From: Dyadobacter fermentans DSM 18053 | Lineage (GTDB): Bacteria > Bacteroidota > Bacteroidia > Cytophagales > Spirosomataceae | Length of the DNA: 64,000 bases | NCBI RefSeq assembly: GCF_000023125.1 | Contig: NC_013037.1 | Span: forward strand, 5,744,501-5,808,500 | Direction of reading: 5' to 3' | The notes under the pieces: model-generated | Told to the model about the DNA's origin: nothing | Database searches by the model: none | Seen by the model: only the letters and a program-made list of their open reading frames with translations | Shown: positions 41,862 to 50,630 of the stretch, in pieces | How positions within the stretch are numbered: the first letter of the stretch is position 1 | Layout of the letters: each line of letters opens with the position of its first letter | Translations under genes and position numbers: made by a program

Positions 41862-43166
41862 ATGAAGAAATCATATTTATACCTGTTGTTTCTAGCCACT
41901 GTTTTCTTCTCGTGTGAAAACAAAGATGATACGGTTTTTGAAGAATCGGCGGACGTGCGGCTGAACGCGGCTCTGGCTTCATACGAAAAACAACTCGTGG
42001 AGGCGCAGTATGGCTGGAATGCGGTCATTTATCCTGGCGGAGGCGGTAGCTACGGGTTTTATTTCAAATTCGACGATAAAAACCGGGTTACGATGTATTC
42101 CGATTTCTCGGACGAAGCAGCCGGCAAACCGAAAGAAAGCAGCTATCGGTTGAAGGCGATGCAAACACCTTCGCTGATATTCGATACCTATTCTTACCTG
42201 CACGTGCTGGCCGATCCTGACGATGCAGTCAATGGCGGGGTACTGGGCGAAGGCCTCAAATCCGATTTCGAATTCAGCATTTATGGCGATTCTCTGACTG
42301 AGGACCGGATGGCATTTGTGGGGCGCAAGAACCAGAGCCGTCTCGTGCTCACCAAAGCGACACAGGTGCAAGCAACCGCGTATGCTAAGGGGGATATGGC
42401 CAAAGGATTGGCTTTCAATAATATTGCCAAATACATTCCCTATTTCAAACGGGTGACGCTGGGTGCCAATACTTATGAAATTACGGTTAACCAGAGCGCC
42501 CGGACGATCATGCTTACCTGGCTGAATGGAAATGTACCCAAAACTTTCAGCACGAAATACTACTTCACGCCGACGGGTGTGGCATTCGTGTCCCCGCTGG
42601 TAAACGGCTCGCAAACGATCACGGGTTTCAGCAACATCACCTGGAATGCCAATTCGACGCAGGTCGGTTTCAGTGGCGGTGGTGCAAGCGGGGTAGTGGT
42701 GAGCGCGATAAAGCCGATATCGGTCGATCTGGCGGCGGCGAGAAGATGGTGGCAAGCGCCCGTGGAGTCTGGTGGAGACTGGCGCTCGGATAAGGGATTT
42801 CACGTGAATGGTGTGGACGATGCATTCAAGGTGAAGGACCTTAAAAAAGATAACTTGTCTTATGCATTCTACATGTACGCGCCGGCTTACAATTCCCGGT
42901 ACGACGCCTTCGCTCCGATTTTCTATGACGAGGACGGCATTTACCTTGATTACGGACATGCTCCCGCAAAGCCGAACTTCACTGCCGATGGCCGGGTGAT
43001 TTTCACTGAATACGGGAAATTCGGGCAAATACCGGCGGGAGGCGCGGCACAGAAATCTGCGGACATTCTGTTTGATCCAAGCGGCTTTTACCTCATCCAG
43101 ACATCGGACGAAACATACGACATGGTTAGCGCCAAGGATGCGAAGGCGTGGATTACGTGGGAATAG
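41862..43166 (+). CDS. DUF4302 family lipoprotein
   Basis: The 434-residue protein has a lipobox (LATVFFSC, Cys near residue 18) and the DUF4302 hallmark ASYEKQLVEAQYGWNAVIYPGGGGSYGFYFKFDD. The rest is mostly beta strand with repeated aromatic-Gly turns and lacks catalytic motifs. It is probably a surface-exposed ligand-binding protein of the same import system. It is the last gene of the SusC/SusD operon; the convergent glycosyltransferase gene starts 15 bp later. DUF4302 proteins regularly follow the zinc metallohydrolase, but their function is unproven. Confidence 0.88.
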   Translation: MKKSYLYLLFLATVFFSCENKDDTVFEESADVRLNAALASYEKQLVEAQYGWNAVIYPGGGGSYGFYFKFDDKNRVTMYSDFSDEAAGKPKESSYRLKAMQTPSLIFDTYSYLHVLADPDDAVNGGVLGEGLKSDFEFSIYGDSLTEDRMAFVGRKNQSRLVLTKATQVQATAYAKGDMAKGLAFNNIAKYIPYFKRVTLGANTYEITVNQSARTIMLTWLNGNVPKTFSTKYYFTPTGVAFVSPLVNGSQTITGFSNITWNANSTQVGFSGGGASGVVVSAIKPISVDLAAARRWWQAPVESGGDWRSDKGFHVNGVDDAFKVKDLKKDNLSYAFYMYAPAYNSRYDAFAPIFYDEDGIYLDYGHAPAKPNFTADGRVIFTEYGKFGQIPAGGAAQKSADILFDPSGFYLIQTSDETYDMVSAKDAKAWITWE

Positions 43167-43181
43167 TCGCTGAATGTGCTG

Positions 43182-43961
43182 CTACCAGTATTTTCCGTTC
43201 TTTTTGGCAAACCAATATCCCCGCCAGAATATGCGCAGGTGGTTGAACAGCGTCGTTATCAGCCCGAAATGCTTTCTGAGCACAATAAACCGGTCGGAAA
43301 GTGAGCGGCGATGATTTTTCACAGACAGCCCGCCCAAAAGGTACCGGCAAAGCACGAACGGCAGGAAAGTGAGCGTTTTGGCGCGTTTCAGGCATTCGAT
43401 TTCCCAGTCAATATCGGCGCTGAGGTTTTGATATTCATAAAGCGGCGCAATGGCTTTGCGGGCGATAAATGCCTGATGGCACACTTTCATGCCCAATGCA
43501 AAATGCTGCCAGCGCAGGTCCGCAGGTAGGGTATGAGGCGTGAAACGGCTGCGCAGCCCCACTTCCGAGCCATCTTCACGCACCATCATGGCATCGCTGT
43601 AATACACGTCGGCACCGTTCGAAAGCGCCGGCAGGAGGTTTTGCAATGTGTATTCGTCAAAAGCCTCGTCGCCTGCATTCAGGAACCACACATACTTTCC
43701 CGAAGCGAGCTGCAAACCTTTGTTCATCGCATCATAAAGGCCATTATCTCTCTCGGAAACTACGCGGGAGACGAAATGACTGTATTTCGCTGCAATGCTG
43801 AGCGTCTGGTCGGTTGAGCCGCCGTCGATGATCAGGTATTCGAGAGCCGCTGGCTCTTGTGCATGCAGCAATGCCCTTTCAATGCTTTTCAGGGTCCGGT
43901 CGAGGTACTTTTCGGCCTGGTAGGTGACGGTGACGATCGTGAGCAGCGGGGTGTTATCCAT
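43182..43961 (-). CDS. Glycosyltransferase family 2 protein
   Basis: The 259-residue protein has a GT-A fold of family GT2: TIVTVTYQAEKYLDRTLKSI at the start, YLIIDGGSTDQTL, SERDNGLYDAMNKGLQLASG and the acid motif GKYVWFLNAGDE (near residue 96). A short C-terminal tail follows with basic residues, consistent with membrane association. It adds a sugar to a surface polysaccharide; donor and acceptor are unknown. It overlaps the end of the GT4 gene upstream by 8 bp, so the two are coupled. Part of the polysaccharide locus. Confidence 0.9.
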   Translation of the reverse strand: MDNTPLLTIVTVTYQAEKYLDRTLKSIERALLHAQEPAALEYLIIDGGSTDQTLSIAAKYSHFVSRVVSERDNGLYDAMNKGLQLASGKYVWFLNAGDEAFDEYTLQNLLPALSNGADVYYSDAMMVREDGSEVGLRSRFTPHTLPADLRWQHFALGMKVCHQAFIARKAIAPLYEYQNLSADIDWEIECLKRAKTLTFLPFVLCRYLLGGLSVKNHRRSLSDRFIVLRKHFGLITTLFNHLRIFWRGYWFAKKNGKYW

Positions 43962-45198
43962 GAAGCAGCGATTGGTAAAGTTGGGAATACTGCGCGGCTA
44001 TCACTTCTTCCGAATAGTTCAGCAACACTTTCTGGCGGGCATTCTGTGAAACTGCGCCGCCGGCATTATGCTTCAAAATCCACTGAATGCCTTCCGCCAG
44101 CGAAGTCGCCGACCTGGGCACGGACACGAAGCCATTTTCCAGGTGGTCGATCATCTCGGGAATGCCGCCGGTATCAAAGCCGGCCACGGGAGTTCCGCAC
44201 GCCATTGCCTCCATGATCGTGTTGGGCAGGTTATCTTCCAGCGACGGTACAATCAGCATATCAGCGGCATTGTAGGCTTGCACCATCCGCTCGGTTTCGG
44301 AGATTTTGCCCAGGAAATGCACTTTCACAGGCATATCCGCAAAGTTTTCGGGCTTGCCTTTTCCCAGTATCAGTACTTCCACATCTGCCAGGCGTGGATC
44401 GCGCACCGCCTCCCGGAAATACGTAAAACCCTTGCGCGGGTCCTGTGTATTGGCACCTGCGAAGAGCAGCAGCTTCCGGTCGGGTGGGAGGCCTAATGCG
44501 TTCCTCGCTTCGGGCTGGCTGCCCGGTTTGAAAAGTTCGGTGTCAATGCAGTTCGGGATGGCCTTTGAAGGCATTCCAGTCGTGAGTGCGGCTTTTTGCA
44601 CGAGGTTATCCAGCCACCGGCTTGGCGAAATGAGCGTGAGCGGTGTATGGTTGTATAAGCGTTGTTTTTGTACAAATTGGGTAAATGCCATGTCATACTC
44701 ACCCGGTTTTTTGAGATAGGGGCAGTATCGGCAATGCGAAAGGTAATGGTCGCAACCGCGGTTGTAATGGCAGCCGCCGGTGAAAGTCCACATGTCATGC
44801 AGCGTCCACACAATCGGTTTCCCCAGCGCAAACAGCTTTTCGAGGGAGCGGAGCGAAAGAAATCCGAAATTGACCCAGTGCAAATGAATGATGCTCGCTT
44901 GCTGAACGAGCGGATGTTCGCTGATATCCGCGCCGGCGGCAGCGGGAGAAAATGCGAAGCGAACGGACTTGTCTTTTTCCTGCGGGAGAAAATGCAGCCG
45001 TTCCAGCACAAAATTTCCCCACGCTTTCTTCGATTTCCAGGGGGTGTCGGCCCAGGCGCTGGTTTGCGGGCCGGGCCGGGAAATTTGCGAGACCATGAGT
45101 TGCGAATCGATCCCGGCGTTCAGCAATGCCTGGTGTAATCTTGCCGCAGCCACTCCGGCGCCACCTTCCCAATGAAAAGTACTGAGTTGTAGCACCAT
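43954..45198 (-). CDS. Glycosyltransferase family 4 protein
   Basis: The 414-residue protein has the GT-B fold of family GT4: an N-terminal domain starting MVLQLSTFHWEGGAGVAAARLHQALLNAGI, the HDMWTFTGGCHYNRGC loop with Cys-rich sequence (CDHYLSHCRYCPYL), and a C-terminal donor domain with LLFAGANTQDPRKGF and PSLEDNLPNTIMEAMACGTPVAGFDTGGIPE, the EX7E-like donor site. It is retaining by family. The substrate is unknown. It overlaps the following GT2 gene and is divergent from the methyltransferase gene. Confidence 0.92.
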   Translation of the reverse strand: MVLQLSTFHWEGGAGVAAARLHQALLNAGIDSQLMVSQISRPGPQTSAWADTPWKSKKAWGNFVLERLHFLPQEKDKSVRFAFSPAAAGADISEHPLVQQASIIHLHWVNFGFLSLRSLEKLFALGKPIVWTLHDMWTFTGGCHYNRGCDHYLSHCRYCPYLKKPGEYDMAFTQFVQKQRLYNHTPLTLISPSRWLDNLVQKAALTTGMPSKAIPNCIDTELFKPGSQPEARNALGLPPDRKLLLFAGANTQDPRKGFTYFREAVRDPRLADVEVLILGKGKPENFADMPVKVHFLGKISETERMVQAYNAADMLIVPSLEDNLPNTIMEAMACGTPVAGFDTGGIPEMIDHLENGFVSVPRSATSLAEGIQWILKHNAGGAVSQNARQKVLLNYSEEVIAAQYSQLYQSLLHG

Positions 45199-45323
45199 TT
45201 GTTCGCTGTGGTTGATTGGTCTCTTTGGGTTATGATTTCAGACGGGTAAAATTAATAGTTCTGCCTTTAAATAATTTTTATTCGATGAAACTATCTTTAT
45301 CACCAAATCACTTGAACCGAGAA

Positions 45324-46232
45324 ATGTCCAACGAAAAACGAAGCCATGAAGCGCATTCGGAATGGTTTGAATTGCAGTTTAATACCCCGGAGGCCAAAGA
45401 TAAGGTCTTCGAATTGTGGGAATATGATAACCAGCACCAGACCATTGCCAACTGGATTCATGAGCGGATGCTCGCGCTGAGTGACCCGTTCGTGTCGGAG
45501 CGCAAGTCGTGGCTCACGGTAGGTGATGCATATGGTTTCGATGCCCATCATTTTTACAAAAAGGGCCTTAACGTGACGGCGACCGATATTGCCGGGACTT
45601 TCCTTCCATTATCCCGGGAGAGAGGTTTTATCGAGCAATATGCGATCGAGAATGCCGAACAGCTCTCCTTCGCCGACGGCAGTTTCGACTATGTGTTCTG
45701 CAAGGAGGCCTACCACCATTTCCCGCGCCCCTACCTGGGCGTGTACGAGATGCTGCGCGTTGCGCGCGAGGCCGTGATACTGGTGGAACCCCACGATCCG
45801 ATCTCGAAAATGCCGGCATTGCTGGCGTTGCGGAACATTTTCGACCGCTTTGATACCAATGCATTGCAGAAATACTGGAAAAACAGGTATTCCTTCGAAA
45901 CGGTGGGGAATTACGTATTCAAACTATCGGAGCGCGAAATGGACAAGCTGGCCAATGGAATGGGCCTCCCGGCGGTGGCTTTCAAGGGGATTAACAACAG
46001 TTACTATCACGCATCCTACGGGCGCGAAAAAGCCAACGATTCGTCGCCTGCATTCCGGAAGATCAAGCGCAAGCTCGCCTTTCATAATTTCCTGGTGAAG
46101 GCTTCGCTGATGCCCTCGCAGCTGCTTTGTGCCGTTATTTTCAAAAAACTGCCGTCCGAACAGGTTAGGAAAGCCATGGAGCGAGACGGCTTTCAAATAC
46201 ACCTCTTCCCTCCGAACCCGTACGCGCATTGA
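45324..46232 (+). CDS. Class I SAM-dependent methyltransferase
   Basis: The ATG at 45324 (MSNEKRSHEAHSEW) gives 302 residues; an ATG at 45285 is also possible. The methyltransferase core has VGDAYGFDAHHF as a diverged SAM glycine loop, NVTATDIA for the acidic residue, and EQLSFADGSFDYVFCKEAYHHFPRP with the type-11 methyltransferase pattern. The 90-residue C-terminal extension is basic with aromatic residues. It probably methylates a sugar or lipid of the surface polysaccharide, given its neighbours. Product unproven. Confidence 0.85.
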   Translation: MSNEKRSHEAHSEWFELQFNTPEAKDKVFELWEYDNQHQTIANWIHERMLALSDPFVSERKSWLTVGDAYGFDAHHFYKKGLNVTATDIAGTFLPLSRERGFIEQYAIENAEQLSFADGSFDYVFCKEAYHHFPRPYLGVYEMLRVAREAVILVEPHDPISKMPALLALRNIFDRFDTNALQKYWKNRYSFETVGNYVFKLSEREMDKLANGMGLPAVAFKGINNSYYHASYGREKANDSSPAFRKIKRKLAFHNFLVKASLMPSQLLCAVIFKKLPSEQVRKAMERDGFQIHLFPPNPYAH

Positions 46233-46391
46233 GGTAAGGATCTGAATGCGCCGGGATAACTGAAAGGCTATTTCAGAAGCTCTTTCGGCCGAATACGTTC
46301 ATTTTTTACTTTGGTAACGCCGGCAGAGATAATTTTTTGGAAGGCTGAAATATGCCTAGTTTTATGCCCCAACATTAATAAAGTACCTTCC

Positions 46392-47657
46392 ATGTTACCT
46401 GGATCAGACGTCAGAATCGCCGTTATCGGGCTGGGCTATGTAGGCTTGCCACTCGCAGTGGCGTTCAGCAGGCGGTATGCGGTGACGGGTTTTGATATTA
46501 ATAAACGGCGCATTCAGGAGTTGAAGGACGCCTACGACACGACCAAGGAGATTTCCCGGCAGGATTTGCGCGAGGCCGCAAACCTGACGTTCTCATGGGA
46601 CGAAGCCACGCTGAAAGCATGCCAGGTGTTCATCGTTACCGTGCCTACGCCCGTCGATCATTACAAAAAACCCAATCTGACCTATCTGCTCAAAGCCAGC
46701 GCGATGATCGGGCAGGTGTTGAAAAAAGGCGACCTGGTGATTTACGAATCGACCGTTTATCCCGGCTGCACGGAAGATGATTGCGTGCCGGTGCTGGAAC
46801 GGGAAAGTGGTTTGAAATTCAATGAGGACTTCTTTTGCGGCTATTCCCCGGAGCGGATCAACCCGGGCGATAAGGTAAATACGTTTACGAAAATCAAAAA
46901 GGTGACGTCCGGCTCGACGCCCGAAATAGCGCGAATTGTGGACGAACTGTATGCTTCGGTGATCGAAGCGGGCACGCACCGGGCATCGAGCATCAAGGTG
47001 GCGGAGGCTTCCAAGGCAATCGAAAATGCGCAGCGCGATGTGAATATCTCGTTTGTGAATGAACTGGCGCTGATCTTCGACCGGATGAACATTGATACCA
47101 CCGAAGTGCTAGAAGCGGCCGCTACCAAATGGAACTTCCTGCAATACAAGCCGGGGCTGGTCGGCGGGCATTGCATTGGCGTTGACCCCTATTATCTGGC
47201 TTACAAAGCGGAATCGCTGGGCTATTACCCGCAGGTAATTCTCTCCGGCCGGAGGGTAAATGATATGATGGGCGTATTTGTGGCCAACAAGCTGGTGAAA
47301 CTGATGATCCGCAAAGGGCACAAGATCGAAGGCAGCAGGGTGCTTGTGCTGGGTATTACATTCAAGGAAAATTGTCCTGATATCCGCAACACGCGGGTGA
47401 TCGATGTGTACCGCGAGCTCACCGATTTCGGAATGCAGGTGGAGGTGCACGACCCGTGGGCATCAGGCGAGCAGGTGCTGGCCGAGTACGATATTGCTTT
47501 GCTCGACAAACCCTCAGGAAGGTATGAGGCTGTGATCCTGGCCGTTGCGCATCAGGAATTCCGTTCGATAGAATTCTCCGAGTTCACCGCTGCGGACTCG
47601 GTGATATTCGACCTGAAATCGGTGTTGCCGCAGGAAATGGTCGATTCACGGCTGTGA
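46392..47657 (+). CDS. Nucleotide sugar dehydrogenase (TviB/WbpA-type)
   Basis: The ATG at 46392 (MLPGSDVRIAVIGLGYVGLP) gives 421 residues; the frame extends upstream to 46311, but that part is atypical. The NAD site is GLGYVGLPLAVAF, the thiol-region motif GGHCIGVDPYY holds the catalytic Cys, and YESTVYPGCTEDDCVPVLE and FCGYSPERINPGDK are typical of UDP-GlcNAc/UDP-GalNAc 6-dehydrogenases of the Vi-antigen (TviB) kind. It oxidises a UDP-HexNAc to its uronate. With the WecB-like epimerase nearby, UDP-ManNAcA or a related acid may be made. The convergent FkbM gene ends 6 bp away. Confidence 0.9.
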   Translation: MLPGSDVRIAVIGLGYVGLPLAVAFSRRYAVTGFDINKRRIQELKDAYDTTKEISRQDLREAANLTFSWDEATLKACQVFIVTVPTPVDHYKKPNLTYLLKASAMIGQVLKKGDLVIYESTVYPGCTEDDCVPVLERESGLKFNEDFFCGYSPERINPGDKVNTFTKIKKVTSGSTPEIARIVDELYASVIEAGTHRASSIKVAEASKAIENAQRDVNISFVNELALIFDRMNIDTTEVLEAAATKWNFLQYKPGLVGGHCIGVDPYYLAYKAESLGYYPQVILSGRRVNDMMGVFVANKLVKLMIRKGHKIEGSRVLVLGITFKENCPDIRNTRVIDVYRELTDFGMQVEVHDPWASGEQVLAEYDIALLDKPSGRYEAVILAVAHQEFRSIEFSEFTAADSVIFDLKSVLPQEMVDSRL

Positions 47658-47663
47658 CGGCGG

Positions 47664-48470
47664 CTACTCCCGCCAGCCGAATATGTTCAGTTGCAGGTCC
47701 ATAACATCGTTACCGCGGTAGCGATGGTTCACGAATGGTTTGAGCCGGTGCTGGTTGGTATCCACATAATAGCGAAAGCCATTTTCTTCGAAAACCTTCA
47801 TAACATCCGCCAGTCCCTGCGCATTGCCCAGGTACGAGTGAAACTCCACAAAAAGGTGCTTGACATGCGAAAGCGAGCCGCGGCAATCGTTCAGCACGTC
47901 AATTTCAGCGCCTTCTATATCCATTTTGAGAAAGTCAATGCGGGCTTCTTTTTCCAGGTAATCTTTAAGCCGTATGGAATCGATTTTCCGTTTTTGGGAG
48001 GTGGAGTAAATGGAAGATGAATCGGCCGACTCGCTTCCGAACCAGATCCCGTTTTCATCCGTCCAAACTGCCTTATCCACGATTTGCACATCATGAATAC
48101 CGTTTCTTTCCAGGTTTTGGCGCAGAAGCGACGCAATCGCCGGCTCGGCTTCGAAAGCCAGCAGTCGCGCTTTGGGAAACAGTTTCTTGAAATACAGAAC
48201 GCTCATTCCAATATTCGCACCGCAGTCGAAAATGACCGGCTGAGACTCGTTGCTTTCAAAAAAATAGAATTCGTCGGCAAAGATTTCCTTATGCTGCCAA
48301 AGGAATGACATTGCATCAGGCACTTTCAGTTTATAGCCCCCAAATGCCACCTCGGCCAGCTGGTAGCGCGCGTGATCGCCGTATTTGAGCAACAGTGACA
48401 TGAACTCCCGGTTGCGTGCGGAGCCGAGCGCATGATAAGGTTCTTTAAGCAGATAGCGAAGCCAGTACAT
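47664..48470 (-). CDS. FkbM family methyltransferase
   Basis: The 268-residue protein carries the FkbM pattern: PVIFDCGANIGMSVLYFKKLFP (SAM site), LLAFEAEPAIASLLRQNL, and DFLKMDIEGAEIDVLNDC with KHLFVEFH. FkbM proteins O-methylate polyketides or sugars; in this position a polysaccharide sugar is the likely target. It lies 12 bp after the glycosyltransferase gene upstream on the same strand, so the two form an operon. The locus has a second, different FkbM protein near 52-53 kb. Confidence 0.9.
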   Translation of the reverse strand: MYWLRYLLKEPYHALGSARNREFMSLLLKYGDHARYQLAEVAFGGYKLKVPDAMSFLWQHKEIFADEFYFFESNESQPVIFDCGANIGMSVLYFKKLFPKARLLAFEAEPAIASLLRQNLERNGIHDVQIVDKAVWTDENGIWFGSESADSSSIYSTSQKRKIDSIRLKDYLEKEARIDFLKMDIEGAEIDVLNDCRGSLSHVKHLFVEFHSYLGNAQGLADVMKVFEENGFRYYVDTNQHRLKPFVNHRYRGNDVMDLQLNIFGWRE

Positions 48471-48482
48471 ATCGATAATAGG

Positions 48483-49376
48483 TCAAATGCCGTATTTGAC
48501 CTTGTTTTTTAATTTTAAAAGAAGCGGCAACCGGTAGTACCGGCCGAATGCGTGAATCATCCCGTCGTCAGGCCGGAGGTCGGGAGGCATCGTTACGGCC
48601 CCTTCCGACAGTTCATCCCCATATTCACCCGACTTAAAAGTAAAGTTAGTCCCGGTGCCGTCCGTTCCGATGTTTTTTATTTTGGAATGCACGGGATACA
48701 AGCCGTAAGCCCCGGTGCGAAACTGCGAATAAGTCCAGCGAATAGCCCACGAATCGATCACGCCCTGTTGCTGCTTGGCGAGCATAGGCCACAGGTCGTT
48801 CCCGCCCTTGTTGAATGCATCGCGCTGGGCTGCATCCGTTTTCAGCGCGACGAAGTCGCTTACCTGCCAGTCGGCTTCGGCCCATTTATCGGCCCAGGTG
48901 CCCCAGCCCCAGGAACTGGCCCGCGGCGCCAGGTAGACGTCGTGCGGGTAGTGCCCAGGCACAGCAATGGGCGGCGTGTAGCCGGTAACCGAAAAAATGT
49001 CGTCGCGGGAAGCGTAAGTATCCAGTGCCTGGTTCATGAACGACAGGAAATCCTTTGTGCTCAGCATGTCATCTTCAAGCACGATCACCTTCGGAAATTG
49101 GGAAAGGACAAAACTGACGCCTTCGATCACCGAGTTGGCCAGGCCCTTGTTCGTTTCGGCTTCGCGCACATGTACGGACCGGAAGCCTGTGACACCTGCC
49201 AGGTAGGTCCGTACTTCGTCCACACGCTGGCGGTCGGCCGTGTTTTTCGGACCATCGGAATATACAAACAGCTCACTTTCCGCTGCCAGCGTGTTCATCC
49301 GCAGGCTTTCCACCGTTTGCCGCAAATGTCCGGGGCGGTTATAGCAAAACAGGATGATGGGGGCGTGGGTGCGCAT
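48483..49376 (-). CDS. Glycosyltransferase (GT-A, sugar transferase type)
   Basis: The 297-residue protein begins APIILFCYNRPGHLRQTVESL, like the nucleotide-binding strand of GT-A enzymes, has VIVLEDDMLSTKDFLSFMNQAL (metal-binding EDD near residue 97) and a middle segment rich in Trp (ASSWGWGTWADKWAEADW). The last part, with DGTGTNF, is typical of a sugar transferase group in O-antigen or capsule loci. Donor and acceptor unknown. A -7 box is 30 bp before its ATG, and it faces the wecB-like gene divergently. Confidence 0.85.
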   Translation of the reverse strand: MRTHAPIILFCYNRPGHLRQTVESLRMNTLAAESELFVYSDGPKNTADRQRVDEVRTYLAGVTGFRSVHVREAETNKGLANSVIEGVSFVLSQFPKVIVLEDDMLSTKDFLSFMNQALDTYASRDDIFSVTGYTPPIAVPGHYPHDVYLAPRASSWGWGTWADKWAEADWQVSDFVALKTDAAQRDAFNKGGNDLWPMLAKQQQGVIDSWAIRWTYSQFRTGAYGLYPVHSKIKNIGTDGTGTNFTFKSGEYGDELSEGAVTMPPDLRPDDGMIHAFGRYYRLPLLLKLKNKVKYGI

Positions 49377-49405
49377 GCAGGCTATGGCAGTCAGATTTTG
49401 AATGG

Positions 49406-49413
49406 CAAAAGTA
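49406..49413 (-). promoter_or_regulatory. -7 promoter box (TACTTTTG) for the glycosyltransferase/FkbM operon
   Basis: This exact TAnnTTTG match on the minus strand lies 30 bp before the ATG at 49376. Confidence 0.55.
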
Positions 49414-49491
49414 TGGGATCGTTTCTAAATCACAATGCGTACATCCGTTGGTAAAAAGGCGAGGCCGGGAACTTTGGTGGCAAAACTGTGC

Positions 49492-49499
49492 TAAATTTG
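49492..49499 (+). promoter_or_regulatory. -7 promoter box (TAAATTTG) for the wecB-like gene
   Basis: This exact TAnnTTTG match is 25 bp upstream of the TTG at 49524 and includes sequence just after a GTG at 49488. If it is the promoter, the upstream GTG cannot be the start codon. The -33 TTTG at 49473-49476 is only 15 bp away, so the spacing is short. Confidence 0.5.
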
Positions 49500-49523
49500 C
49501 AGGTCTACTGTCATTCAAATCAT

Positions 49524-50630
49524 TTGAAGATCATCTGCGTGATGGGTGCCCGCCCGAATTTTATGAAGGTGGCTGCCCTGTACCGGGCTTTTTCGAAGCA
49601 TCCGGGGTTTTCGGTAAAGCTGTTGCACACCGGCCAGCATCACGACGATGCGATGTACGGCGTCTTTTTAACACAGCTCGGTCTTCCGCACCCCGATTTC
49701 GCGCTCGGCATCCACGGCGGCTCGCATACCGAGCAGACGGCCCGGATCATGCTTGCATTTGAAAAAATAGTCAAAACGGAGCGCCCCGATGCCGTGCTCG
49801 TGGTAGGCGACGTGAATTCGAGCCTCGCCTGTGCGCTCGTGGCAGCCAAGGAGGGAGTGCTTTTATTTCACGTTGAGGCGGGGTTGCGGAGCGGCGACAG
49901 GACCATGCCCGAGGAAATCAACCGGCTGCTGATAGATCGGATTTCGGACGAACTGTTCGTATCGGAGGCGGGGGCGATGGCTAACCTGCTGGATGAGCAC
50001 ATTGCGCCTGAGCGGATGCATTTTGTCGGGAATGTGATGATCGATACGCTGGCGGCGTGCCGGGAAAATGCATTGAATAGGAATGTATTTGAGCAATTAG
50101 GACTGGTTAACAAAGGCTATGTGCTGATGACCATGCACCGCCCCGCCAATGTCGACACCCCCGAAGCCCTGGCCGCGGTAGTGGAGCTGATAGGCGCTGT
50201 CGGCAAGATGCGAAAGGTCGTTTTCCCCCTCCATCCGCGGACGAAGGCCAGTCTGGTGCGGAACGGGATGTTCGAAGAGTTCGAAAAAGCCAGCGGATTG
50301 GTCCTGCTTCCTCCCCAGGGATATTTCGAGTTCATCAACCTGATGGCGCATTCGGCTATGGTTATCACGGATTCGGGCGGGATTCAGGAGGAGACCACTT
50401 TTTTGGGAATACCTTGTGTAACATTGCGAAATAATACGGAACGACCGGCGACGATCGGGGAGGGGACCAATTATCTTGCCGGAGATTTGGCAGTTGATAA
50501 AACGATAGCACTTGTCGAACGGATTTTGAGCGGGAATGTAAAGAAACACGCACTACCGGTACTGTGGGACGGCCGCGCATCCGCGCGAATCGTTGAAATA
50601 ATTGAAAGAAAATATTTAGTTAAAATATAG
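49524..50630 (+). CDS. wecB: UDP-N-acetylglucosamine 2-epimerase (non-hydrolysing)
   Basis: The TTG at 49524 (LKIICVMGARPNFMK) gives 368 residues and places the first strand correctly; a GTG at 49488 is the alternative. Family residues include TGQHHDD near residue 46, HVEAGLRSGD with the catalytic Glu, a His in MTMHRPANV, and DSGGIQEETTFLG in the UDP site. It interconverts UDP-GlcNAc and UDP-ManNAc. The next gene, for the flippase, starts 1 bp inside its stop codon (TAGTG), so they are coupled. It provides ManNAc units, likely oxidised by the dehydrogenase at 46.4 kb. Confidence 0.92.
   Translation: MKIICVMGARPNFMKVAALYRAFSKHPGFSVKLLHTGQHHDDAMYGVFLTQLGLPHPDFALGIHGGSHTEQTARIMLAFEKIVKTERPDAVLVVGDVNSSLACALVAAKEGVLLFHVEAGLRSGDRTMPEEINRLLIDRISDELFVSEAGAMANLLDEHIAPERMHFVGNVMIDTLAACRENALNRNVFEQLGLVNKGYVLMTMHRPANVDTPEALAAVVELIGAVGKMRKVVFPLHPRTKASLVRNGMFEEFEKASGLVLLPPQGYFEFINLMAHSAMVITDSGGIQEETTFLGIPCVTLRNNTERPATIGEGTNYLAGDLAVDKTIALVERILSGNVKKHALPVLWDGRASARIVEIIERKYLVKI

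Noticed and set aside
41979..43028. 349-codon minus-strand ORF inside the DUF4302 gene
   Set aside because: The plus-strand lipoprotein has a clear lipobox and family pattern; the minus frame has neither.
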